Part shown: positions 33,601-38,094 of the stretch, in pieces
Numbering within the stretch: position 1 is the stretch's first letter
Layout of the letters: each line of letters begins with the position of its first letter
From: a virus
Reading direction: 5' to 3' (one strand)
IMG/VR virus record: IMGVR_UViG_3300032516_000075
Coordinates: 1-38,094 of that record
Length of the DNA: 38,094 bases
Position numbers and translations under genes: made by a program
The notes under the pieces: generated by a model
The model's input: the letters and a program-made list of their open reading frames with translations, nothing else
Told to the model about the DNA's origin: nothing
Database searches by the model: none

Positions 33601-34522
33601 TGCGCCCCTTGACCACCGCCTGGGCGTGATGCGATGCCAGCACGATGGCGCGCTTGGGCGCCTTCACCGGCTCCGTCTTGGTGACAGCCTCGATGGACCG
33701 AGCCACGCTGCGTGCCTTCTCAGCCAGTTCAGAAAGCGTGTCGGTGATGCTCATCCCTTTCGTCCTTCCTTGACCAAGTTCCACACGTCCCTGCCGCAGA
33801 TGAAAGACCGCCCCGTCGCGCGCGAGATAGATGATCACGCCAGGCGCCGCCTCGTGCAGCATCTCGCGGGCGCGGCGCTCTCCGGCCTGGTAGATCCAGT
33901 CCCCGAAGTGGCTGAAGATGGCCTGCTTCACGCCATGCTTGCCCAGCCAACCCAGTTGCGTGGTCACCGCCGTGTGCCCGACCAGCTCTCCACGAATGGT
34001 TCTGACCATGCCCCCGTGGAAGTAAGAGGCATCTCCGATGTAGAGCTCGAGGCTCTTGAAGAACTGCTTGCCCAGCATGACTGAGATGACGTCCGACACC
34101 CAGCCGATGGTGCCCTCGGGAGTCTCGATCTTGATGGCTACCGATGGCGCCTTGCTCGAGTGCCGCGTGTGAAACGCGGTCAGGGTGATGCCGTCGGCCA
34201 CGGTCATCGGCTTGGCCTCGAGCAGGATGCGCCGGTCTTCGAGACCCTCGTAGCCCTGCTTGAGCAGTCCATCGGTGACCCGCGACATGTAGACCGGCAC
34301 ACCGACGGTCTCGTCCTTGAGACCTTCCACGTGGTCGGGATGCGCGTGCGAGATGACGATGGCCGTCGGCTTCACGTCCTTGTACTGACCGGCGTGGTTC
34401 TTGCCGAAGTCGAAGAGCAGCCGCGTCTTGCCGCTCTCCAGCAACCAGGCCGTGTGGCCATGATGAAATCGGTTGCTGAACTCGTTCTCGCCCTTCGTCC
34501 CCAGGAATGTGATGCGAACCAT
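27602..34522 (-). CDS. Giant polyprotein: MBL, ASCH-like, NTase-like, LigD-PE-like, DNA ligase (with intein), XkdF protease
   Basis: 2306 residues in one uninterrupted frame. Domains in order: MBL hydrolase (1-245; H59, H61, D63, H64 in SHAHPDH); ASCH-like (about 290-392) and a weaker second copy (about 590-690); nucleotidyltransferase-like (about 835-925; GG at 848-849, D859, D861, possible D918); LigD 3'-phosphoesterase-like (about 960-1110; H970, H977, D979); an unassigned beta-rich region (1260-1410); ATP-dependent DNA ligase (about 1500-1744; K1512 in EPKWNGFR, DGE at 1566-1568, EGAMLK at 1666-1671, K1687/K1689); an intein (1745-2103) in the ligase OB-fold; XkdF-type prohead protease (about 2190-2306; candidate H2238, S2295). 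XkdF normally lies alone between portal and scaffold, so the N-terminal enzymes are an addition. It may be a polyvalent protein packaged in the head and cleaved by its own protease (inference). Confidence 0.85.
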   Translation of the reverse strand: MVRITFLGTKGENEFSNRFHHGHTAWLLESGKTRLLFDFGKNHAGQYKDVKPTAIVISHAHPDHVEGLKDETVGVPVYMSRVTDGLLKQGYEGLEDRRILLEAKPMTVADGITLTAFHTRHSSKAPSVAIKIETPEGTIGWVSDVISVMLGKQFFKSLELYIGDASYFHGGMVRTIRGELVGHTAVTTQLGWLGKHGVKQAIFSHFGDWIYQAGERRAREMLHEAAPGVIIYLARDGAVFHLRQGRVELGQGRTKGMSITDTLSELAEKARSVARSIEAVTKTEPVKAPKRAIVLASHHAQAVVKGRKTLVVKARLLEAAGQELYLADSKYIYGVVVLSKHKPISTAEFRRRAKEHRISEDERKSMWPLARKLYAYQVVEMHSFENPKPWTPPEASAATEPRFKRPLKDEEVAAFTEGQLKSINGVRVIAEGLLPLVDLFAQRAPKLMPVEQPITELLPRMPWIIKSLIEEFGVVCKQRPTESSVPSMSPGNLFDQAERLVCQLEEVTDFLPKKTRIAGIADDAIEPLRSFASLDAEFVEGDALSPAEPELAAVDLYLEKYEKPRGRLSTLKMPDPAFNVRRLKTEHSTGVLSRLERQGRIGERQFLINELEATKADGQYVWGVITLDKPVKYDDLSKVPEAIREGIDRFSKEEFSTESPIFYMPMQLVAAYEPPLRLKSPVPSRRYGGAITLPDALAKGACGPITSEDVPHQAIRQVAGEGPSMTWRGITPDKLQELPNDELKNLLAEVERLIRTEFTEGKTSIGGGVSLEDATNARRFIANEMSRRGLALACEAACEPTTKAGPSEQYAPCRGSGAELGKEIALEDILPKFHDEFLLRAPFIHLCGGVVNNGATKNDLDVLIKGPLDPVTFHVAKFRLARMLPPELAERLQFHGDGAAEGDVSAAGPFSAHIPLYDLVVRRREDSQAIIEMRDAGLLIDPTEVLLAKADPNLKLPAKEDTFPGVVQAHIRGASIHADFRVKQGDYLIGYTLSIQIPKTVPEFNSLAEAKAFVKDFSRDGSSWNKPLVAPARVYAAPKAPEPEEWLRINAEEFAPGTVGATRFKKGYMIALAHPTVSRGKTEPYFQEYFCERDPKFYGLLNFRLLVSDAGKPGDPEVEAGRQMPQGATFITAMFTKSLLPSMLKKRAVDTGSIPPQGWAFLPPGLKAVVPKQFQYWHAKDEKERLGIRDALVAEGFFNESNIKIVDYEFRRVVTKYYLCDTDKGSDSIAYKHQPSPPADQLTGPAEVSQEKDEVVEAEKGLSKAPFTLSWQRWKGQVVVRAAPSRQLFHLLVQRAPNELEDFQLMDDPTGGGPITAIHKVIRSTEAGKLMSYEGEVPPGEEVAGVVLNDTKGTPSTMSILHRGEIDFLQDDRAFKKFRFKGKGLPKSLEGELVLRAEKGEGDIWIYEQSKQVGEPIARAEEVELEKKERIKTMPLADGKQLADVQVWDPKDISPDDDKTHDRERLRPLAFYKPMKVAPRASNEFRSSDMDRLFKDFATEELLKTGLIVEPKWNGFRASVQKDDKGRQLMISEDIWDRKTPVSNFLDHLPGLKEELDKLPGPYILDGEFMAVTSEGDPVPRRELADFRSTSAADDVNVRVHVFDILFSPTKGNVMAQPARERHDALQVLLKGHKLSRLVLTPQRVVHSKPELLAAIEWARAIPGSEGAMLKSVESTVTLRETDSMAKLKMIREIRGIIWDAHPVKDSPGVHNFMYAVGPVSAEEAKTFTETVEIEGKTYVKAGKSIAPWRRTWIRRNGLIELVSFEESWESCSTPVEVSPSGCELRAANFETLSVANGCLQWTKVSEVSRHPFSGDLLRVDQEVGSTVVTGEHSLIDEDMCVCRADAFAGRRVFWAGALPWPNACEGASQVNLRDLVPGAFEVRGCRLPEILEGDALRQVCYWWGRYLADGCSGQYQYGSGALASHVIVVKNSREIQERTQRALLALGLGEATWRKQDRTWHLVKNSQPLHHLVKSLSGCSAHEKRVPSFVYNLAEVFRDAFIQGALDDGDGGREGSRRYFGGVSSLSVQGMAGLLWMSDRAGISVRPSHQGTALRVRERLGVQAQRRSAEMTPIPYSGFVYDFTVPGSENFVDAEGGLLLHNTFNTKLNARVGDVVRIEVTELLFDSSNPEKKRLRGFTPTVIDRVSQPPSNIKEVLELLDPGELKKSEAEARAGLAKNAGRRFDILKQSADEEQYVFGVVLEPETFDSQGDIYDPETVRQAAYHFMRKQHILGYMHESLLANAQYEVLENYLAPVAFELEGQPVKKGTWLLGAHIVDPKLWEDIKAGRLTGWSIEGTALVEEIR
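27605..27955 (-). other. XkdF-type prohead protease domain (C-terminus of the polyprotein)
   Basis: Residues about 2190-2306 match the XkdF family of putative phage serine proteases: EEQYVFGVVLEPETFDSQGD at the start, a helix ETVRQAAYHFMRKQ, ILGYMHESL (candidate catalytic H2238), ENYLAPVAFELEGQPVKKGT, then a GAHIVDPKLWEDIK segment and TGWSIEGTAL (candidate catalytic S2295). This family cleaves scaffold and capsid precursors during prohead maturation. Here it is C-terminal to the intein, so the C-extein alone would still hold a complete protease. Confidence 0.75.
28214..29290 (-). mobile_element. Intein with LAGLIDADG homing endonuclease, inserted in the DNA ligase domain
   Basis: 359 residues in frame, residues 1745-2103 of the polyprotein. 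It starts with Ser (SIAPWRRTW, resembling Ser-1 inteins of archaeal B-family polymerases) and ends HN before a Thr (+1 nucleophile): GLLLHN, then TFNTK. Splicing block B is VGSTVVTGEHS (T1830, H1833). Block F/G is GFVYDFTVPGSENFVD then LLLHN. A DOD endonuclease lies between: GRYLADG (D1910) and FIQGALDDG (D2008/D2009). Removing it joins VKAGK to TFNTKLNARVGD, the uninterrupted ligase OB-fold. Both splicing and homing domains look intact, so it is probably active (inference). Codons look less GC-biased than in the flanking gene. Confidence 0.88.
29291..30025 (-). other. ATP-dependent DNA ligase domain, N-extein part
   Basis: Residues about 1500-1744 contain the nucleotidyltransferase motifs of ATP-dependent DNA ligases: motif I EPKWNGFR (adenylated K1512), motif III ILDGEF, a VHVFDIL segment, motif IV EGAMLK and motif V AKLKMIRE. 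After splicing, the chain continues into the OB-fold (TFNTKLNARVGDVVRIEVTE and a KRLRGFTPTVIDRV segment resembling motif VI). The enzyme would seal nicks in DNA using ATP. All motifs visible here appear intact. Confidence 0.8.
33788..34522 (-). other. Metallo-beta-lactamase hydrolase domain (N-terminus of the polyprotein)
   Basis: Residues 1-245. The metal-binding HxHxDH motif (H59, H61, D63, H64) lies in IVISHAHPDHVEGL, followed by FHTRHS, a WVSDV aspartate (D144) and VGHTAV (H183), as in MBL-superfamily hydrolases. This superfamily includes nucleases (SNM1, RNase J/Z types), so a DNA- or RNA-processing role is plausible next to ligase and phosphoesterase domains. The domain ends near residue 245, before a possible internal start (M257). 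Confidence 0.7.
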
Positions 34523-34534
34523 CGGTGTGCCTCG

Positions 34535-34924
34535 TCAGGTGGGCGACCAGAGTGTCTTGTCGCCCTTTTCTGGATCGAAGGTGATCCCGTCGAGCTCGCA
34601 GCGTAGCGCATGAGCCATGAGATCGACCGTGCGCTCGAGTGAGTAGCCGAGGTCCCCGCGGGCGTGGCGAACCCAGGCCTCACAGATGGTGAAGCGCCGC
34701 TTGATCTCGTTGTTCGTCGGCTTGTGCTCCTTGAAGGGCTCGCGCTTGGCGTCCTCGGCGAAGCTCCGCCAGATGACGGCCTCCACGGCCACCATGAAGA
34801 CCTTGAGCTCCTCCTCGCTACGGTACATCGTGGCGAAGGGCTTGCGATCGGCACTGGCAATGCCGTAGGCCAGCTCCGCCGGGGTCAGGACCAGCCGGCC
34901 CTCGGGCTTCTTCTCGTCGCTCAT
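34535..34924 (-). CDS. Small acidic protein between portal and polyprotein, unknown
   Basis: 129 residues from the ATG at 34924, which shares the ATGA overlap with the portal stop and has AGGAGAG upstream. Upstream codons of the same frame lie inside the portal gene, so this start is preferred. The protein is helical, with LTPAELAYGIASADRKPFAT, EELKVFMVAVEAVIWRSFAE and FTICEAWVRHARGDLGYSLE. No family is recognised. Translational coupling to the portal and the neighbouring polyprotein suggests a head-assembly role. It ends 12 bases before the polyprotein start. Confidence 0.6.
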   Translation of the reverse strand: MSDEKKPEGRLVLTPAELAYGIASADRKPFATMYRSEEELKVFMVAVEAVIWRSFAEDAKREPFKEHKPTNNEIKRRFTICEAWVRHARGDLGYSLERTVDLMAHALRCELDGITFDPEKGDKTLWSPT

Positions 34925-36732
34925 GTGCTCTCCTGTACCTGTGTGGTGTCCCCCTCGCCAATGGGTGGAAGGGGTTGTCCGGCCGACCGCGGCATGCGCG
35001 GAACCGAGGCTCCTGCGCCGTTTCCGGCGGGCTGGACGACGGTCTCCTCGGGAGGCTTCGCACGCGGCGCGATCTCCAGTGCCGTGAGATCGCCGGTGCG
35101 AAGCTGGGCCAGGATGAGAGGCAGAGGACGATTCGACCACTCCTCACTGACCTCGATGAAGGCGCGGTTGAAGATGTCGGCCGCGAGCTGTCGCGCCTCG
35201 CTGGGCAGTAGAACGCCAGCCTTGACCATGTTGACGACCATCTCGGTCATCGCCTCCGGATCGCGCACGATGGGCGAGTTCGACCGGAAGAGCCAGAAGG
35301 TGATGTTGAGCTCCGGCATGATGTGCCGATCCATGAACTCGTCGAAGATCTGACGCTCCGGCTCGAAGACCTGTTCCTCGGCGAACTTCAGGGCGGCGAA
35401 GGCTGTGGCCCTGTTGATCTGAGAGTCGTCACCGCGAAGGATGCGTGGCAGCCGGAAGGACTTGGCGATCTTGGCCTCGTTCTGCTTGTCGTACTCCTGG
35501 AAGAGTGCGTCCTGCAGCTGCACGTCGCGCAGCGGTACGAACTGAATCTTGGGGACCTGCCGTGGCCCGGAGTCTCCCGAGGACGACTTCTGACCCTCGG
35601 CCTCGAGGACGAGGATGCGATGCACACCCTTCTTGCCCTTGAGGTGTTCGTCGATGTACTCCTCGATCTTCTGCGCCACACCCTTGCCGAAGCGACCGCC
35701 AGAGCAGAGCAGCGCCAGGGGCGGCACGACGTTGTTGCTGAAGTAGTTGTAGTTCACCTCGTCGAGCTCTCGCGAGCCGAAGACCGAGGGCAGGTTGGCG
35801 ATCCAGCGAGGGATGCCATAGTCAGAGGCCGGAGAGAAGATCGTGAAGTGGATGATCTCCGTAGCCGGCAGCGCACCCTTCTCCTTGGCCTGGAGCTCTT
35901 GCTCCGTCGCGTAGTAGGTGCCCGAGGCACGCGACATGATGCGCGGATCACCGTACTCCTTGAAGTAGATCGGACGCGACTTCTTGCGCAGCATCATGAA
36001 CTTCTTGAAGCGCCGGCGCCGCTTCATCTCAGCCCACGTGATGTCGGTGACCTTGACGCGTTCGGTGACCTCGACGTCGTCTTCCCCCTCGGGGAGCAAG
36101 CGCATGCGCTGCGGCTTGACGTAGTAGAGGTTGGCGATCTCGCGCAACTTGTTTCGCGTGAGCTCCCAGTAGGCGTTGCCGCAGACTTCCAGGTCCTGCC
36201 GCGACCGTCGGCGCAGCTCGACGAAGGAGAACTGCGGGCAGACGTGGGAGAAGAAGGCCTTGAGTCGAGCGTACTCGAGACGCGCGACGCGCCGCAGACG
36301 CTCCTTGCGCTCCTTGACCTCCTCGGGCGTCGGATCGACGACCTTGTCTGGCGTGAGCTTGCCATCCTGTGAGGCGAGCACGCGCTCGTAGAAGATCGAG
36401 TCGCGGATGCGCGTGTCGGCCTCGATGTCGGTCGACAGATCGATTCCAGGAACGAAGTGGTGGCCGAACGAGTCGATGTTGGTCACGTAGGCCTCGACGC
36501 AGGGGCGAAGCCAGGCGGACTGCTCGTAGAGTCCGTAGAGCTTGTCGGCGTCGTAGGCGGGGATCTTGGCGCCGCCCGGGAGCCGCTGCTCGTCGCTGGT
36601 CACGAGCTCAACCGTGCGTGTGATGTCGACCGCTCCCCCGGATGAGAACGAGGCCTTCACGAGTGGCGCCCGGGTACTGGATGCGGATTTCTGAACTGGT
36701 TTCGCTGACTTCCGATTTTTGCTAGTCGCCAC
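34921..36732 (-). CDS. Portal protein (XkdE/PBSX-type)
   Basis: 603 residues from a GTG at 36732, chosen because GGGAGAA lies 8 bases upstream. An ATG at 36774 falls inside the -10 element of the promoter just upstream and would not be on that transcript. Portal-type pattern: AYDADKLYGLYEQSAWLRPC, VEAYVTNIDSFGHHFVPG, DLEVCGNAYWELTRNKLREI, FTIFSPASDYGIPRW, NYNYFSNNVVPPLALLCSGG and a C-terminal LIVDPRNREQE-like end region with AAFAALKFAEEQVFEPERQI. The dodecameric portal is the DNA entry channel and the head-tail vertex. It is the first gene of the minus-strand operon and overlaps the next gene by 4 bases. Confidence 0.9.
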   Translation of the reverse strand: MATSKNRKSAKPVQKSASSTRAPLVKASFSSGGAVDITRTVELVTSDEQRLPGGAKIPAYDADKLYGLYEQSAWLRPCVEAYVTNIDSFGHHFVPGIDLSTDIEADTRIRDSIFYERVLASQDGKLTPDKVVDPTPEEVKERKERLRRVARLEYARLKAFFSHVCPQFSFVELRRRSRQDLEVCGNAYWELTRNKLREIANLYYVKPQRMRLLPEGEDDVEVTERVKVTDITWAEMKRRRRFKKFMMLRKKSRPIYFKEYGDPRIMSRASGTYYATEQELQAKEKGALPATEIIHFTIFSPASDYGIPRWIANLPSVFGSRELDEVNYNYFSNNVVPPLALLCSGGRFGKGVAQKIEEYIDEHLKGKKGVHRILVLEAEGQKSSSGDSGPRQVPKIQFVPLRDVQLQDALFQEYDKQNEAKIAKSFRLPRILRGDDSQINRATAFAALKFAEEQVFEPERQIFDEFMDRHIMPELNITFWLFRSNSPIVRDPEAMTEMVVNMVKAGVLLPSEARQLAADIFNRAFIEVSEEWSNRPLPLILAQLRTGDLTALEIAPRAKPPEETVVQPAGNGAGASVPRMPRSAGQPLPPIGEGDTTQVQEST

Positions 36733-36769
36733 TTTGCATTTCTCCCGCGACCTGATACAAGTCCGGGGT

Positions 36770-36799
36770 ATCATAGGTGCCTTCAGGGGTGCAAGTCAA
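36770..36799 (-). promoter_or_regulatory. Near-consensus promoter for the structural operon
   Basis: On the minus strand TTGACT (36799-36794, 5 of 6 to consensus) is followed after 18 bases by TATGAT (36775-36770, 5 of 6). The predicted start is near 36763, just upstream of the GTG and SD of the portal gene. This is the best promoter in the window and drives the long leftward structural operon. It is recognisable as a bacterial housekeeping-type promoter rather than a phage-specific one. Confidence 0.6.
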
Positions 36800-36864
36800 A
36801 CGACAAGTGTTGTGTTTCGGTGTGGAAGGGATGTAAACTGCACCGGAACCCGGGAGAACCAAAC

Positions 36865-37329
36865 ATGTTCGCAACCATCGACCGACCCGTTGCCATCCGA
36901 GAAGAGCTCAAGGCTGGCAACAACTTCGACGGCAGCGCTCCAGAGGATACCGGTGTGCCCCTCACGCCGACCTTCGACCACGACACGTTCGTGTTCGCAG
37001 CCGGGACCAAGGGGGGTCTCTTCGACCCCTGGGCGGCGCCGCTTTCCTTCCCGTCGCGGGACTCGCTACTCCTGGCGGGCATGGAGCTCAAGCTGGGTGG
37101 CCAGAGCACCTGGAAGCTCGAGCTGGTGGACGCCTTTGGCACGGTGACCCAGGTCTACAGCGGGACCACCGAGACCACGGTGGTCAAGGGTTCCTACGAC
37201 ATCCCGGCGGGGCTCATCATCACCTGGGGTTCCAAGCTCAAGCTGACGACGGTGGGAGCTTCGACCGCCATGGTGGCCACGCTGAAGCTGGGACCGAACG
37301 ACCTGGCTCTCGCCGCGGACGGCAACTGA
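36865..37329 (+). CDS. Beta-rich protein on the plus strand, unknown (possible structural)
   Basis: 154 residues from the ATG at 36865, preceded by CGGGAGAACCAAAC. An upstream frame extension has no SD. It is beta-rich: FVFAAGTKGGLFDPWAAPLS, LLLAGMELKLGGQSTWKLEL, TVTQVYSGTTETTVVKGSYD, GLIITWGSKLKLTTVG. The composition resembles small phage head-decoration or fibre-type proteins, but I recognise no family. It is transcribed divergently from the portal. A weak promoter-like region (TTGTGT, then TAAACT) lies before it. Confidence 0.6.
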   Translation: MFATIDRPVAIREELKAGNNFDGSAPEDTGVPLTPTFDHDTFVFAAGTKGGLFDPWAAPLSFPSRDSLLLAGMELKLGGQSTWKLELVDAFGTVTQVYSGTTETTVVKGSYDIPAGLIITWGSKLKLTTVGASTAMVATLKLGPNDLALAADGN

Positions 37330-37526
37330 CGGTTCATCGCGGGCGAGAGGCGAATGCAGCGTCTTCGGCCGGGCCCTCATCGACGGGTTTCTCCGGTCTG
37401 CTCAGATCGGAGCACAGGCCGTGACCTGCCGCCAACATCACTAAGATTTGGAGATGCTGCAGTTTTTTTCTGGAAACAAGAGACGCGAAGAGTGTATGCT
37501 ACCGGCAATGAAGTCTGGAGGCACGC
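37330..37526 (+). other. 197-base intergenic region with a hairpin
   Basis: Between the two plus-strand genes lies a 9-base-pair hairpin (37391-37399 with 37404-37412, loop of 4 bases, one wobble). It is not followed by a T-run. A run of seven T lies further on at about 37463-37469, without a strong stem in front. A TATGCT sequence (37495-37500) close to the next gene could be a -10, but no -35 is found at the usual distance. I see no ORF or RNA gene. Confidence 0.4.
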
Positions 37527-37931
37527 TTGATCCTCCAGCAAGTTGCCACAGCATCGGGTGATGGAGTTGTAGCTTGCAGTTGCGAACTCGAGGACTCCGT
37601 CGACGACTGCGTGTACGTTGCGGGTGCCATGGGTGGACGTCCCTACGTGCGCCGCTGCGACATCCTCGATCCAGCCAAGATGCCGGCGGTCGGTATCATC
37701 ATTCGCAAGAAGGACAGTACGACCTGCTACGTGAAGGTCGCTGGTACGATACCCGTCGTGGCGCCATTGACCCCCGGAGCGCGCTACTGGGTCGGTCCGA
37801 CGGGAAAGCCGACGAGTGTCATGCCGAGCCCGTCAGCGACGCGCTGGTGCGTGCAGTTCATCGGCATGGCGGTATCCACGCAGCAACTGTGGCACGAGTT
37901 TGTGCTCCCCACGGTTCGCGTGGTCGCCTAA
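37527..37931 (+). CDS. Small beta-rich structural-type protein, unknown
   Basis: 134 residues from a TTG start at 37527, which has a GGAGG SD five bases upstream (GGAGGCACGCTTG). An ATG 19 bases upstream is out of frame. The sequence is beta-rich with VVACSCELEDSVDDCVYVAG, PAKMPAVGIIIRKKDS, TCYVKVAGTIPVVAPLTPGA and RYWVGPTGKPTS. Such small proteins with a GIIxxK and G-x-Y-W-x-x-P pattern occur among phage head or tail structural genes, but a family is not assigned. Its position downstream of another beta-rich gene suggests a small structural module. Confidence 0.6.
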   Translation: MILQQVATASGDGVVACSCELEDSVDDCVYVAGAMGGRPYVRRCDILDPAKMPAVGIIIRKKDSTTCYVKVAGTIPVVAPLTPGARYWVGPTGKPTSVMPSPSATRWCVQFIGMAVSTQQLWHEFVLPTVRVVA

Positions 37932-37956
37932 ACAGGTACAGGTAAAGGAGAGACCG

Positions 37957-38094
37957 ATGACAAAGGCGACGAAGAGAAAATGCGAACACCCTGGCTGCAA
38001 GAAGTACCAGGTGGCAGGCCAGAACACCTGCGCGATCCATGTGGTCACGGCTCCACCAGGAGAGGTCGTCCTCAAGATGACGGACCTCGAGCGG
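37957..38094 (+). CDS. Partial protein with Cys/His cluster, 3' end outside window
   Basis: 46 codons visible, beginning MTKATKRKCEHPGCKKYQVA with AAAGGAG before the ATG. Residues 9-29 show a C-x4-C spacing (CEHPGC) and a following CAIH, suggesting a small zinc-binding element. The N-terminus is basic, consistent with nucleic acid or protein binding, but it is too short to classify. The gene continues past the window edge. Confidence 0.6.
   Translation, partial: MTKATKRKCEHPGCKKYQVAGQNTCAIHVVTAPPGEVVLKMTDLER

Noticed and set aside
36732-36774. ATG at 36774 as the portal start
   Set aside because: It overlaps the -10 element of the best promoter in the window and would not be on that transcript, while the GTG at 36732 has a good SD. 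I keep it only as a possibility for read-through transcripts.
37391-37469. Rho-independent terminator after the first plus-strand gene
   Set aside because: The hairpin and the T-run are 50 bases apart, so they do not form the usual stem followed directly by T residues.
1-38094. tRNA genes, CRISPR arrays, insertion sequences or attachment sites
   Set aside because: I saw no cloverleaf-compatible intergenic space, no repeated spacer pattern, no transposase and no clear direct-repeat boundary. The intein is the only mobile element I can support.

Overview
The window is part of the virion-structure region of a tailed phage (class Caudoviricetes) or prophage with a contractile tail (myovirus). 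It is GC-rich and almost entirely coding. About 25 genes lie on the minus strand and read from right to left in classic late-gene order: portal, maturation protease, scaffold, major capsid protein, decoration and connector proteins, tail sheath, tail tube, tail assembly chaperone, tape measure, baseplate hub and spike, wedge, and fibres. Three genes (the last cut by the window edge) lie on the plus strand and diverge from the portal. Terminase, lysis, replication and integration genes are absent, so host and lifestyle cannot be read from this piece. The core (portal, XkdF-type protease, XkdG-like capsid, gp19-type tube, LysM/gpD/gpV hub, gp25 and J wedge) resembles PBSX/T4-type contractile phages. 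High GC suggests a high-GC bacterial host. I see no tRNA, CRISPR array or insertion sequence.

Regions. 36.8-38.1 kb: plus-strand cluster of two small beta-rich proteins and the start of a Cys/His-rich protein. 36.77-36.80 kb: a near-consensus sigma70-type promoter firing leftward into the portal gene. 34.5-36.7 kb: portal and a small acidic protein with a 4-base overlap. 27.6-34.5 kb: one 2306-codon ORF. It joins a metallo-beta-lactamase (MBL) hydrolase, ASCH-like domains, a nucleotidyltransferase-like domain, a LigD phosphoesterase-like domain and an ATP-dependent DNA ligase to a C-terminal XkdF-type prohead protease. A 359-residue intein with a LAGLIDADG homing endonuclease interrupts the ligase OB-fold. 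24.3-27.5 kb: scaffold with four internal repeats and a zinc ribbon, major capsid protein, and decoration protein, with strong intergenic hairpins. 20.1-24.2 kb: head completion, connector and neck genes. 13.4-20.1 kb: sheath, tube, a zinc-ribbon tail chaperone with a probable -1 frameshift extension, and tape measure. 7.6-13.4 kb: baseplate. 1-7.6 kb: fibres, a glycine-rich adhesin, a glycosyltransferase and further tail-surface proteins.

How the genes fit together. Portal, protease, scaffold and capsid build the prohead. Connector proteins join it to a contractile tail whose length is set by the tape measure. The distal proteins recognise the cell surface, and the glycosyltransferase may modify them or the host surface. 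The most striking element is the giant protein. It places a set of DNA-end processing and sealing domains on the same chain as the prohead protease. This suggests (inference) a polyvalent protein that enters the capsid, is cleaved there, and could supply end repair or circularisation enzymes with the injected DNA. Its intein adds a second post-translational processing step.
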